DNA of 64,000 bases from Asterella californica (lineage: Eukaryota > Streptophyta > Marchantiopsida > Marchantiales > Aytoniaceae), in contig JAYKYS010000001.1 of NCBI GenBank assembly GCA_036924285.1, forward strand, positions 33,603,501 through 33,667,500. Direction: 5' to 3'. The translations under genes were made by a program, and so were the position numbers. This document shows, in pieces, positions 1 through 10,004 of the stretch. How positions within the stretch are numbered: position 1 is the stretch's first letter; each line of letters starts with the position of its first letter. The notes under the pieces were generated by a model that was not told the DNA's origin, made no database searches, and saw only the letters and a list, made by a program, of their open reading frames with translations.

Positions 1-353
1 TAGAACTTTTAATTACACCATTGAGAGAGTGCATATCATGCGTATTTCACCTCCTCCATGTTCATATCGAGGAAGTATATTCACGCCTCTTAATTTATTC
101 TCTAACCTTTCTTTTTGGAAGGGTTAGATTCTAACTTTAAAAATATTTGGAATTTTATTACTAGTAAAGGAGAGTCTCTATGGCAAGCCAGTCTACTTAT
201 AGTTTTCTTTGTTTTGTCCACATCCAAGTGTAGTACTGCAAGGAAATTTACGAGGAAATTTACCCTCGTAAGTTCACAGTAGAATTTTTGAATTTGAAAG
301 TTTAAATTTAGAAGTTTAGATTTTAGTTAAATTCAAAAATATAAGTTTAGACG
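1..353. other. AT-rich flank, no gene seen
   Basis: No convincing coding frame. It holds a degenerate copy of the twin-hairpin element (about 31-135) and ends at the presumed terminus of the CACTA-like element at about 354. Confidence 0.5.
31..135. repeat. Twin-hairpin element, degenerate copy 1
   Basis: Contains the recurring block TTTCACCTCCTCCATG followed by a weakened first arm (CGAGGAAGT) and then the second hairpin, TCTAACCTTT / AAGGGTTAGA, around a short loop at about 101-130. The same order (TATTCACC, stem, then a TTAACCCTT/AAGGGTTA-type stem) recurs near 7143, 9363 and 45683. Hairpin 1 is eroded here, so the call rests mainly on comparison with the other copies. Confidence 0.4.
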
Positions 354-399
354 CTATTACAAAAATGGCACTTTGCGACGCATTCCGCATCAAAAATAC

Positions 400-960
400 A
401 AAGAAAATTGTTTGTACCGTGTGACGATTTGTGATGCAATTCACATCGCAATTTACGATGCAAAAAAAACACATTTGGCACATCGCAATGCTGATGCAAA
501 TGCATCACAAACTTGATGCACATATTTACTTAAAACTTCAACTTTACGATGTGAATAACATGACACTTGCATGACATATTGCATCACATTTATGATTCAT
601 ATAGAATCATACTTGCGATGCAATATAACATCACTTTGTGATACTAAATGCATCACACTTGTGACACATGTAGCATCAAATTTGTGATGTTGAATGAATG
701 GCAAGTGTGAGCGTAACATGCGATGTGGACTTCATCATACATTTTACGATGGTATATCAATAGCAAATTTTCATATCCATGTCATCATAATCATGATACA
801 ATTTTCATCACAATGCGTATAGCATCACTAATTGTGATGCTATACGCATTGTAAATTTGAATTTATGGTTAAAATAGTGTGAGGCGTTTAGCATCACAAG
901 TTTATGATAATATATATTTCATAAATTTTATGCACATTCTATTACAATTTAGGATTAGAG
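400..960. repeat. Subterminal array of CATCGCAAAT/GATGCATCAC motifs
   Basis: About twenty imperfect copies, in both orientations, of a 10-13 bp motif (for example GCATCACAAACTT, GTGATGCAATTC, TTGCGATGCAA). Related motifs occur at 51,885-52,015, 58,150-58,240, 58,780-58,870 and 60,560-61,080. In CACTA elements such arrays bind the element's own regulatory protein; that role here is inferred. Confidence 0.6.
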
Positions 961-1149
961 GTCTTTTTGAATATATGCGATAGATTTTATATCGTAAAAT
1001 AATATACAATGATATTTTATAATGGTGTTAATGTCCAGAGACACTAACATCCACGAGAAAAAAATATGCAAACGTGTTTTATGTAATGCATTATGTACAC
1101 ATATAAGATAATGCTAGTTTGTAACAACTAGTCAATCTGGACTGAAGCT

Positions 1150-1867
1150 CACCATCTGAATCTACGATCTATCTCTGCATCCACATGTAGATCCAACTGT
1201 GTAACTGGACCCCGCCACTATCTCTATCACTACCTCAACACTATCTCTACCCCTAGCATGTGCAATAAGTGCAAAGTCAAACATAACGTGTGAAGCTGAT
1301 TGAGATCTGCGTGTATGTCCAACCCTAATCTCCTGTCACACAAATACATATATTAAATAGACATAAATACAAATCAAATAATTTAAAATGCACAAACTTC
1401 TAAAACATTAACAATTGGTATCACTTACGTGCTGTTCTGACTAGATCTGGACACCGATTTCTTTGGACGGCTGTGAGGACGAGTAACCAACTCTTCAATA
1501 GCATCCTCGTCCTCCTCATCCTCCTCATCAAGAGAGAGAGCTTATATGTGGGAACTTGAGATCCTTCATCACTCTTCCACAAATGCGAAGAAATGTTAGT
1601 ATAAAACACAAGTCGGATGAAAACTAGAACATGAAGAGCAATTAGTACTTATCTTCTCGCTGTCAACATACTCGTTTGATAGCTATATATGTGATAGTAA
1701 GCAAGCTCATCAGGCTCAAGAGATTTGTTCTCCTGAGAGACATGTGGTTTACAAACTCAAGGAATTAAATTAAACATGCAAGCTAAAGGAAAAATGAGCA
1801 AAAATGAATAGAATAATATGAAAGGTACGTCAAAAAGCAGGAAAGAAGACTTACAAATTTGGCTTTC
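1150..1867 (-). pseudogene. CACTA-like element gene, C-terminal exons
   Basis: Three exon-like blocks can be read on the minus strand. One ends just before a GTAAGT donor at 1849-1854. A second encodes ENKSLEPDELAYYHIYSY followed by MLTARR. A third, acidic then basic (runs of DEE, then RPHSRPKKSVSRSSQNS), ends at a GTAAGT donor at 1423-1428. A last exon begins after GTGACAG at about 1332 and runs into the subterminal repeats. Copy II at 59,900-60,021 encodes the equivalent PHSRPTMSRSNQNS right before GGTAAGTG, so exon and donor are conserved between copies. The acidic-basic tail suits the C-terminus of a transposon protein, but no catalytic domain is visible. Function is unknown. Confidence 0.45.
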
Positions 1868-2084
1868 CATGCTGGAAAACCGCCTTATCCATAAGAATAC
1901 ATGGACTTTTTTTATTTGTTGATACGCTCGACAACATCAGCAAATATACTGTCCGACTCATCATACTGCTGGACCATACTCTGATACTACGTCAACTTAT
2001 GGAAAAAATAAGTGCAAGGAAAATAGTTAACAAAACAGACATTACAACAACTGACACTATGTCATATAGACCCGTCGTCATTCT

Positions 2085-2660
2085 CGCGGGTTCACCGGAC
2101 CTGGGCGGAGGAGGTAAAGTGTCGAAGGCTAACCCTAAAACCCAACCCCGTTCTTGATTCCAGGTCGGCTATGACTAAATGGCCCAAAAGGCACTCGGAG
2201 GCACCGGAAGAGGACAACCAGGCCACGGTATAGGTTAAGTCCCGGGAGGAGAAAGTAACCACTAGGATATAGGTCGAGAGAGAGGAGTAGAGTGACCCCG
2301 GGTCAAACCAGAGGGTCCACGCGGACCGGAGTAGAGTGGAGGACTTGCGACAGTCAGGCGAAGTGCACCGGCGGGTATCCTTATGAAGCCGCCTGAAGGA
2401 AGGCCAACCGCCACCGCGTGACGATCACCGGTTGGTGCGCATAAAGACACACGAGCGGAGAGGGAAGTAGAGTCGGAAGGAGGGGCGGACAGCAATGATT
2501 GTAAGGACAGGGCCCCCGGACAGGACGGCCAGCTCGCCGAGACCCCTGGAGGTGTGGCGGCGTCACGCATGCGGGCAACCGCGGCGGACGGTTCGCCTCC
2601 CACCTCGGAGGGAAGTAGAGCTGGGGGATCTTGCCGGGCCCGCCTTCATCTGCCACGAGT
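2085..2660. other. GC-rich block inside CACTA-like element, unidentified
   Basis: A sharply GC-rich stretch in AT-rich surroundings, with several GGAAGTAGAG/GGAGTAGAGTGGAGG words. Open frames exist on both strands but are arginine-, proline- and serine-rich in the way random GC-rich DNA is. It ends in a T-rich run (TTTTTTTATTTTTTTATAAG). It could be a captured gene fragment or a separate insertion. Confidence 0.35.
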
Positions 2661-2748
2661 TCCCACCCAGTTTTTTTATTTTTTTATAAGTTTTCAAGAG
2701 ATAGAGATAAAGATAGAACAGCAGGCAAAAGTCAGAAACTTACTTCTC

Positions 2749-2870
2749 CTTGAGATGATCAGTCGCTGAAGCTAACAAGACTCCAAACTCCACCTCCTCT
2801 TGCATCACTTGGAGGTCCATCTCTACCTCATTCGCACGACCATTTATCCAAATCGTCATCTCTCAATGCG
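2749..2870 (-). pseudogene. Possible further exon of the CACTA-like gene
   Basis: On the minus strand the frame EVEMDLQVMQEEVEFGVLLA continues to LKEK and then meets a GTAAGT donor (plus-strand ACTTAC, about 2743). The helical, acidic composition and the donor suggest a real exon upstream of those at 1150-1867. Its 5' limit and acceptor are not clear. Confidence 0.3.
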
Positions 2871-3059
2871 AATGATCATCAAAGTCCTCCTTGCGTACTT
2901 GGAAGAACAAGTGGGCTCATCGTCAAGTTGCATAGTTTGCCGTAAGTGGAACCGAACTAAGTGTTGCAAGTGGTATCTACGGTTCTGTTGCACATTCTGC
3001 ATGCGGTCGTAATGAACCTCTAGCTGACCAAGGAACCATTATGAAATCGGTCCTCTCTC

Positions 3060-4145
3060 TGTCATATATTTTGAGTCCTAGTAGGTTGGTAGTATGCTAT
3101 TTATCTTAATCAAGCATTCGTGCGCTTGTGCAAGTGAATTCATACTTATCTATGATATTCAATGTACATGACTTAGATTTACCATGTAGATAGGGTTTAA
3201 GCTCGTGGGTTGTACTTACGTGTTGCCCATGCACGCTTTTAGTTGATTTAAGTTTACTTTCAGGGTTGTGTGTCGTTTTAGGTAGTTTAAGTTATACGCT
3301 GGCACTTTAGGGGACTTGACGTGGTAGCCTTTGAGTGGAATTAAGTTACCACATGGTTTAAGACACAAAATGACAACCAAATGGAGCTATGAACTCTCAT
3401 TTGTTCATTTTTGTCTTTTGTGTAACTCTAAATTTAGAAATACAAGTCTAAAAAGGAGTTCGAGCATTTGGTAAGGGCACTGCGAAATCTGAGAGGACAG
3501 GGAGATAGAGCACGACTGTCCAAAAACTTTCAAATCATTTGAGTGAGCGAGTAATTCAAAGCGGCTGCTGAAGCAGAAGGGGTCTGAAAAGCTCTCAATC
3601 TAGAGCAGCAACTTCAGAGAACGAGATCTGGAGTTCTGTGTACAATCAAGAGTCCCAACTTCACAGAGGTGTTCAGCAACCTGTAGAAATCCTGTAAGAA
3701 TCTTTGAAAGTGATCGAGCCAATTTACTGTTATACGTGGAAATAGTTGTCTGAGTATCAGAAACTGCCGCAATATCTTTGATCAGAACTTTTCTGTCCAT
3801 ATCTTGGTGTCAGAATTTGATCTCAAGCTGAAACTTAGTGTGTGTGCTCAGTGGGGCCTCTTTTACATGTAGGAGAAATTTAGGAGTCTGAACTATCATA
3901 GTTTTTCTCTTCTTGAGTGTTAAAGTTCACCGCCTGACCTGAAATTTACCTTCTGAGTAAATTAGAGGTTCATACAGACCTGTATGAGTGTTCATAGTGC
4001 TCTGTTGTAACCTGAAAAGCCTATCCCTTTGAGTAAACACCACAACCAGAAGCTCAACGCTTCTCTGAGTAGGCACAACACAGCCTTCACGGTTAAATCA
4101 CAGCCAGAAGGTTCCGTCCTTCCCAGGAAAACTCTCACCACGACA
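3060..4145 (+). repeat. LTR of truncated Ty3/gypsy element (5' end uncertain)
   Basis: Ends in CGACA at 4141-4145, exactly as the complete element's LTRs end in that orientation, and is followed by the same primer-binding site. Homology is clear from about 3060 (TATTTTGAGTCCTAGTAGG) onward. The expected terminal TGTCG would lie near 3005 but is eroded. It is more diverged from the two intact LTRs than they are from each other, so it is probably an older insertion. Confidence 0.75.
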
Positions 4146-4147
4146 TC

Positions 4148-4165
4148 TGGTGCTTCCACTGAGAG
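4148..4165 (+). promoter_or_regulatory. Primer-binding site of truncated Ty3/gypsy element
   Basis: TGGTGCTTCCACTGAGAG, starting two bases after the LTR and beginning with TGG, which pairs with the CCA end of a tRNA. The identical 18-mer occurs at 23,693-23,710. The priming tRNA was not identified. Confidence 0.6.
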
Positions 4166-4213
4166 ATCTTGGGGTGATTGATTGAGAAGGTTGAGTTACT
4201 ACAAGGAGAAGAG

Positions 4214-6377
4214 ATGGATCGCAAGAGCGGAACTGCTACTGCTGCCTTTGGGGCTGGAGCATCAACGTCTACTGCTGCACCGTCAACTGCACCTGCGTCT
4301 TCTACAGCGACATCTGCATCTGATCTGGACACGGCTGAGATCTTGAAGACGCTTGCTGCCCTGGTCCAACAACATCCGATCGTTGGAGGGGGTGAGTTAA
4401 AGTCCACCAAGGCTTTGCAAGCTATTGTGAACAAATGTGGAAGGTTTGAAGGTAGAGATATTTCTAGATATCTGCGTGAGTATAGAGGAGAGATGGAGCT
4501 GGTTAGGGTTACTGATGCTGAGATGATAACAAGTTTTGAGTTAGCTGTCATTCCTGAGTTGCGGGACCAAGTTAGGGATGTACAGAGAAGAAATCTTGGA
4601 ATCTGGATGAGTTTTGAGCGATCTCTTCGAGAAGAATTTCTTGAAGAAGATTCAGAGAGAGTTACTAGAAGGACATTTCTAGACTGGGTTGAGCAGCAAC
4701 CTGGTCGTATGATGAGCCTGAGTGAGTTGCTGAGAGAGTTTGATTGGAGATACCGGCAACTTTCAACTCTAGAGCGAATAACCCTAGATGCTAAGAGAAC
4801 AGAGCTTTTCCTGCAAGCTACCGATGATGCTACGGCAGATCGGTTATATTTTATGTTGGCCGATCGATCTACTAAAGAAGGTGTTACTATGGATTGAGGG
4901 AGAGTTGAGGATGTTGTGGCTGTACTGACAAGGCAGAGGAGGGGAAGAGTGGCTGTGGGAGGACGTCCGCTTGCAGAAGTGGTCACTCCACCTTATGCTG
5001 CTCCTCAAGTACAGCAGCCTTTGGCCCTTGCTCCCAGACCTGTTGTCCCAGCTGCAGTTCCTTTGATGCCAGTTGTGCCAACTCCGGCACCAAAGACACC
5101 TGTTCAGAGACCTGCGGAGAACCATGGTCAACAGAACCATATCGAAGATCTGATTCGGCAGATGCGAGAGCCGAAGGTAGAACTAGCTGGATTGCAGAGA
5201 GAGCAGCCACCGGCGCCTGCTGCTGCACGTCCAGGAGGAGCTCCGGTTCGTAGGTGTATTTGATGTGACAGTCTTGATCATTTCCGAGGAGACTGTCAAG
5301 AGCTCACAGCTGCTTTGCGAGATGGTATGGTTCGCTATCAGAACGGTAGGCTGCACCTTTCTTCTACTGGAGAGCCGTTGAGAACGCAGTTTGGGCGAGG
5401 AGGCATGAGGAGTCTACCTCAGATTGCTGCAGCTGCAACAGCAACTGCGTTGATGTCATCATTGGTAAATTCTGATGTATATGCTGGGCATATTGAAGTC
5501 TCTTCTAGTCCTACATTGCTAGATAGGACTACTGAGAAAAGTGTGACTCCAGTTCCTTCTGAGATACTGAAGAGAGGAGCCGAGTCTATTCGTAGGGTCA
5601 CAGGATGGGGAGATCCTATAGATGCTGCTTCTATCAGAGCATTCTTGGATGTAGATAGACACGTTCATTGGCAGGATGCTTCTGTGGAGGAAAAGAGACG
5701 ACGAGAAACCTCTGAACTTGATACTGGAGTTCCTGAAGAGACTGGAGATAAACGGAGGGTCACAAGGAGACGAGCAGCTCCTCCAGAGGACATCCCCTCT
5801 ACTTCTCAAGCTCCTCCACCTGCACCAGGTCCGATGGAGGACGTGCAGAGATCTCAGCAAGAGCCAACGGTGGCTGGAAGGAGGTTTACTGCCCAAGAGA
5901 AGGGGAAGGGACCGGCCTACAAGTTGGCAGCTGATATTGAAACTTCTACTGATATGAAGAGCATCTTGAAGCAGAGGATACTGGATGCACGAATCGAGTT
6001 TTCTCTCCGAGAAGTTCTTTATTGCAAAGAGAGAGTTTCACGAACTGATCATCGACATCATCAAGCGCAAGAGACAGGTGATGTCTGAACAAGTAGAAAG
6101 TCAAATGATAGATGTGGTAGGAGCTTTTGTGAATGATGCGGAGTTTAGAAAGGTACATTTTCAGGAAGCTGATGACCAGAGCTACCAGCAAGAAGCGTTA
6201 GTTGCTGGTACCAACACTATTGAGTTCGATGATGAGGAAGCTGGCGAGGAGAGTCCAGCTAGTGATAGTGACTTCAGAAAAAGTCATTGGGCTCGTGCTA
6301 CGACTGCTACACGAGTTTGCCTTGGGAGTTTACCTGAACCTGTTGCTGCCTTGGTTGATTACGGATCTGAGATCAAT
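4214..6377 (+). pseudogene. Ty3/gypsy gag and protease start, broken
   Basis: Starts at the ATG of MDRKSGTATAAFG, conserved with MDRKSADAAT in the complete copy. In order: an Ala/Ser/Thr-rich N-terminus; a helical capsid-like region (FEGRDISRYLREYRG, LREFDWRYRQLSTLER); a Pro-rich linker; a zinc knuckle; an acidic/basic region; and the protease motif AALVDYGSEIN. Breaks relative to the other copy: TGG to TGA at 4895-4897; TGG to TGA at 5261-5263, inside the zinc knuckle after CI; and loss of two bases near 6020 that changes frame. Sequence after GSEIN does not match the complete element. Non-functional. Confidence 0.8.
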
Positions 6378-7142
6378 TGGACAGCCTCTCCAATTCTTAA
6401 TGCGAAGTCAGTTCCGAACTCGAGAAGCAGCCAAGAGAGCTCTGGTGCTAATGCGCCTCCAGCTTCCGTGTCTTCTCTGCGTGATTTAAGATAATGGCTT
6501 CGATTATCCTAGACCTACTTACTACAATAATGACTGCACAGCAGGTACACCTACCCCTTACCTAGTTGGTGCATGGTTAGTACCTCCCGCGATTGTAGTC
6601 ACTGTCTTCTCGGAATCGTGCTCTGTCTTCCAGCTTCCGGCTTTCAGAAGACACCCTCCAGGAGACGTCTTCTCGGTAGACGTCCGTCTTCCGTCTTCCA
6701 TCTTTGGAAGAAGTAGACTTCTTCTCCCGAATTCCTTTAAGATCATCTTCCCGCTAAGCAGAGTGTAATCTTAAGTAATAAAGTTACTTCAATTATATAG
6801 ACACTCATTAACTTAAAATTTTTGAGAAAATCTCCAATCTTACAAATTGTGGGTATCACAAATATGACTTTTCACGTACTAACGTGCAGCCATAATGGGA
6901 GCCTAGGACATGATCTAAACTGGTTGTAATAAGGTTCAAGAAACCATTAAGCATATACTTTAAGATTACACCAAGATCAAGAAGAGAAGAGAAGAGTTGA
7001 TTGCAAGGTGTGCTACTCATATGCGCAAAAGTGATAGCACGTCACTAATTCAAGCTTTGGATGAGGGTCTCAAGTGTATTCACAAGGAACAAAATTCATA
7101 CGACACAATATCATATTATCTTTAGTTTCTAAAGGCATCTTC
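6378..7142. other. Intergenic, no gene recognised
   Basis: After the truncated gypsy copy there is a short stretch rich in GTCTTC/GAAGAC words (about 6590-6730), resembling the CTTCG-rich repeats at 54,600-55,250 and 61,700-64,000, and then AT-rich sequence without a coding frame. Confidence 0.4.
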
Positions 7143-7247
7143 TTTGCATATTCACCTTCTCCATCTTCTGATGGAGGAGGTAAATATGCAAAGGTTTAAT
7201 TTACCACCTAATCTTTTCGTTGGGAAGAGTTAGGTGATAAATTAAAA
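7143..7247. repeat. Twin-hairpin element, copy 2 (best preserved pair)
   Basis: Two consecutive stem-loops. The first (7143-7192) pairs TTTGCATATT..CCTTCTCCATC with GATGGAGGAGG..AATATGCAAA around the loop TTCT. The second (7195-7247) pairs TTTAATTTACCACCTAATC with the region ending GTTAGGTGATAAATTAAA around a loop of about ten bases. Base pairing is nearly complete over both stems, much better than chance. No open frame lies inside. It is probably a very small MITE-like element or structured RNA element. Confidence 0.6.
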
Positions 7248-8734
7248 TTAAAAGTGACAAGATTTGTTAGTAGTCTCCACATATGTATGTACTAAAGTGC
7301 ATCTGCTCGCACTCGGATCCTCTTATGGATTATAGTTCGATACGATTAACTTAATATTTAAAGAAAAATAAAATATTTTCTGCGAGCTAGTATAGAATGT
7401 AAATCATATAAAACTTATGTCTTCTCTATAACAGAAAGATGGCAAAAGTTCTCCAGAAGTTCATGTTTCATGCATATTCTCTTGAATTCCTGTCCTAGGC
7501 TTCGTGTTAACGTTTTACCTCATATTATCTTTTGAACGTCAACCAAATATTCTAAGACCTTACTTGTACATGAGTGGTAACTTTTTCACGATAAAATACA
7601 CTCTCGAGATATATTCTCTCACTCATATATTCAGCGATGACATAAAATATATCAGAGAGAAGAGTACTTTCAACTCTTCTCACATGTTATTTTCTTTGCA
7701 ACAATTATGACTATTCTGTTCATTCTATTCATAAACATGAGGGATTGAGATCCGACACAAGAACTACTGAAATATAAGCTTGATATTTTACAAGAGTATC
7801 AACCCAAGAGACAAAGATAATAAGCTTTCCAAGAAAGATGACATCAATTGGTTACATCAGTTATTCCAATTTCATTAAGTTCTGAATTTCTTAGAAAGGT
7901 TTTTCAGCTGTGTGATTTCAAATATCTGAATACTGAAAAGGCAATTAGCTCAAAACAGTATAGTAGAAGATCTAGGTAGTTTTATAGACACTTTATTCGT
8001 TTAATCAGCCTAGTAGGCGCTGTGTTTGAAGGAAGACGGTAATCCACAGAAGTTTGGTTCGTTGTGCAGGAACCAAGCTCTTTGTTGGCCGAACGAAGCA
8101 GACATTCCGAAGCTGACAACAACCGGAAAAGAAGGTATCCCTTCAAAGTCCTTGTTGTGGATATCATCCCCTTCCAAGTCACTTTTGGAACTCAACATAT
8201 ATATCCCCTTCCGGCCTCGTTTCGTATTTGTACCGAGGAACTGTACTGAACTTGAAATATCCCGAGAAGTACCTCAAGGGTATCCATCTATTTATTTAGA
8301 ATCCTTGTGCAAGGGCTTTGAAAAAAAAACCCTAAAAATACAGGTTCTCTTCCACATGATCGGTTACTTCATCTCGAACCTGAAAACCAAAGCGAGTCGA
8401 GTGCGACAAAAAACATAAGTATTTACTCGAGTTGCGTATATAATATACATCCCAAGCGCACTTCTGTGAAAAACAAGGAAAAGGACAACCGGACGGCACG
8501 GAAGAAAAAATCAGGAAACCGGATTCGTCAGACTATTCAATCCTCGACTTTCTTTGCTTGGTTGTGCCTGTTCACCGGATTTACCTGATCAGTTTTCTTT
8601 GTTTAGTGGTGCTTAATACAGAATACATACGATTTTCTCTTCCTGGACTTTCTCTCGTTTTCCGGGAAGTCGTGTTCCCTGCCTGGTTTTCTGAGGAAGC
8701 GGTGAAGTGTATAAGTAATATCAACTGTACGTCG
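7248..8734. other. No recognised gene
   Basis: AT-rich, with only short open frames that lack family features. The longest (about 8026-8418, plus) has no ATG at its start and no recognisable motif, and its opposite strand is equally open, so neither is called. Confidence 0.4.
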
Positions 8735-8830
8735 GAATTGTTCCCAGGATGTGCATGGGTCATTGCAAACAGGCTCTGCGTGAGAAGTTGGTAACCTGAG
8801 TTCGAATCCACTCCAAATAAGCTCACTAAA
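8735..8830 (+). mobile_element. Possible tRNA-derived SINE fragment
   Basis: Contains GAGTTCGAATCCACTCC (about 8802-8818), a good match to a Pol III B box (GGTTCGAATCC), preceded at suitable spacing by a weak A-box-like stretch near GCATGGGTCATTGCAAAC. There is no foldable complete tRNA, and the tail (AAACAAGAAGAAA) is short. Called as a SINE relic with low confidence. Confidence 0.3.
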
Positions 8831-8891
8831 ACAAGAAGAAACGCGTTTTCTCCTCTAGAGTTAGGTTCAAACAGAAAAAAATAATTCCATA

Positions 8892-8936
8892 TATAGGGGT
8901 GTCACTGAAAACGGTTTATAGGGGTGTCACTGAAAA
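8892..8936 (+). repeat. Short tandem duplication
   Basis: TATAGGGGTGTCACTGAAAA occurs at 8892-8911 and again at 8917-8936, a 25-bp period; a third diverged GGGTGTCTCTGG follows at about 8960. Confidence 0.7.
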
Positions 8937-9030
8937 TTGATTCTGTAATAAACCTCCCAGGGTGTCTCTGGATTGGTTACTTCTATAAATAATCTCAAAA
9001 ATAAATCAACATTGAAATGCACGCAGAGAA

Positions 9031-9130
9031 GTTCACCGGGGTGAATATACATAGAGATATATACTCACCGGGGTGAATATATATCTCTATGTATATGCCC
9101 GGTGAATATATATCTCTATGTATATTCACC
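9031..9130. repeat. Nested inverted repeat around TTCACCGGGGTGAATAT
   Basis: GTTCACCGGGGTGAATATAC is followed by the reverse-complementary blocks ATACATAGAGATATAT and ATATATCTCTATGTATAT, the latter twice, with CTCACCGGGGTGA and GCCCGGTGA between them, closing with TATTCACC. One arm can therefore pair with either of two partners, giving alternative foldbacks. Confidence 0.75.
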
Positions 9131-10004
9131 TGCGTGTAACGGGGTTTGCTTCGCAGTAGCAAGTTTTCCACTTGTGTATTTCACAAAAATGTTTACACGG
9201 CGCGAGGATTTCTCTTCTAGAGGAAGTCCACTTGGCCTGAGCGACAGGATACTCTGCGGGGTGTGAGGTGCAGTCTCTCCCATGAATGAGACGCCAGCAA
9301 GGGGACTGTCTGGAGTTTTTATTGCGAGTTCAACGTGGAAGTTTATTCACACCATTTAGGACCTGCATATTCACCTCCTCCATCTTTCGATGGAGGAAGT
9401 TAATTATATTGTCAGGGCGGTTTATTTATCCTTAACTCTTCTTTTGGTACAGGTTCGGTTTTTTGATATAATTATATGCGTCTTTGTTCCAGTCATGAAC
9501 TTCGTACAGGTTCAGATTTTCAGTTTTATTAAACGCGTGTTGGGTCCACTTAAGAAATTAACTACTAACCCCTCCCGCGGCTCGCATTTCGCGCCTGTCA
9601 TTGGACTCTAACCGTGACCTCGTCTACTTCTTATTTCCAGTTCTCTTCCCGTCTTCTCTTCTTCTTCGATATGTTTAGTACACAGAGCTGCTAGTTTGTG
9701 TTGAAAAAAAAGATCAAGGTGGACCATGCTTTTTATTATCACTGGAACATTATCTTTACATGCTCCTTGCGGAGAAGTGTTCCAAGCCCGTGTAAGCGAA
9801 CACACACTCGAGTACTCAAGTTGAACACTGTCTTCACAGTATACTGCGCATAAGAAAATACATAGCTTACTGGACAATGTATTCTACTCCACAATTTACT
9901 GTATCCTCTGTCTATCAAACAGAAATGGTCTCCTGGTGCTCAAAAGCTCTTCCAGCGTCCATACGTCTTAGGAATGCATCCAACAGTGGAATATATTCTG
10001 CTGC
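9131..10004. other. Downstream flank of the HUH gene relic
   Basis: Apart from the partial hairpin at 9363-9400, no feature is recognised. If the HUH gene belongs to a transposon, one terminus should lie here or further left, but no repeat pair marking it could be identified by eye. Confidence 0.35.
9363..9400. repeat. Twin-hairpin element, partial copy 3
   Basis: TGCATATTCACCTCCTCCATC-TTTC-GATGGAGGAAGT repeats the first stem of the copy at 7143. The second hairpin is eroded, leaving only CCTTAACTCTTCTTTTGG at about 9430. Confidence 0.5.

Larger units (their letters stand above)
354..2880 (-). mobile_element. CACTA-like (En/Spm) DNA transposon remnant, copy I
   Basis: The left end reads CTATTACAAAAATGGCAC, close to the CACTACAAAAA type of terminus of plant CACTA elements, and is followed by about 550 bp of short direct and inverted GATGCATCACAAA/TTTGCGATG motifs typical of subterminal arrays. 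Inside, a minus-strand gene keeps splice signals. The stretch from about 960 to 1750 is an inverted copy of about 59,690-60,560, which supports a mobile unit. The right boundary is not defined, and a GC-rich block (2085-2660) may be a separate insertion. A Mutator-like or other TIR element cannot be excluded because the second terminus was not found. Confidence 0.5.
3060..6377 (+). mobile_element. Truncated Ty3/gypsy element, same family as 16127-25040
   Basis: Plus-strand copy comprising most of one LTR, the primer-binding site and the gag-protease region. It matches the complete element (which lies on the minus strand) over the LTR and gag, and the match stops abruptly after the protease motif at about 6377 (GAGATCAA). 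No reverse transcriptase, RNase H, integrase or second LTR follows, so it was cut by deletion or rearrangement. The coding region has two nonsense codons and one 2-nt deletion relative to the complete copy. Confidence 0.85.

Noticed and set aside
400..960. CRISPR-like array
   Set aside because: Motifs are short, imperfect, in both orientations and irregularly spaced; the setting is eukaryotic.
8735..8830. Genuine tRNA gene
   Set aside because: A good B box but no foldable cloverleaf.
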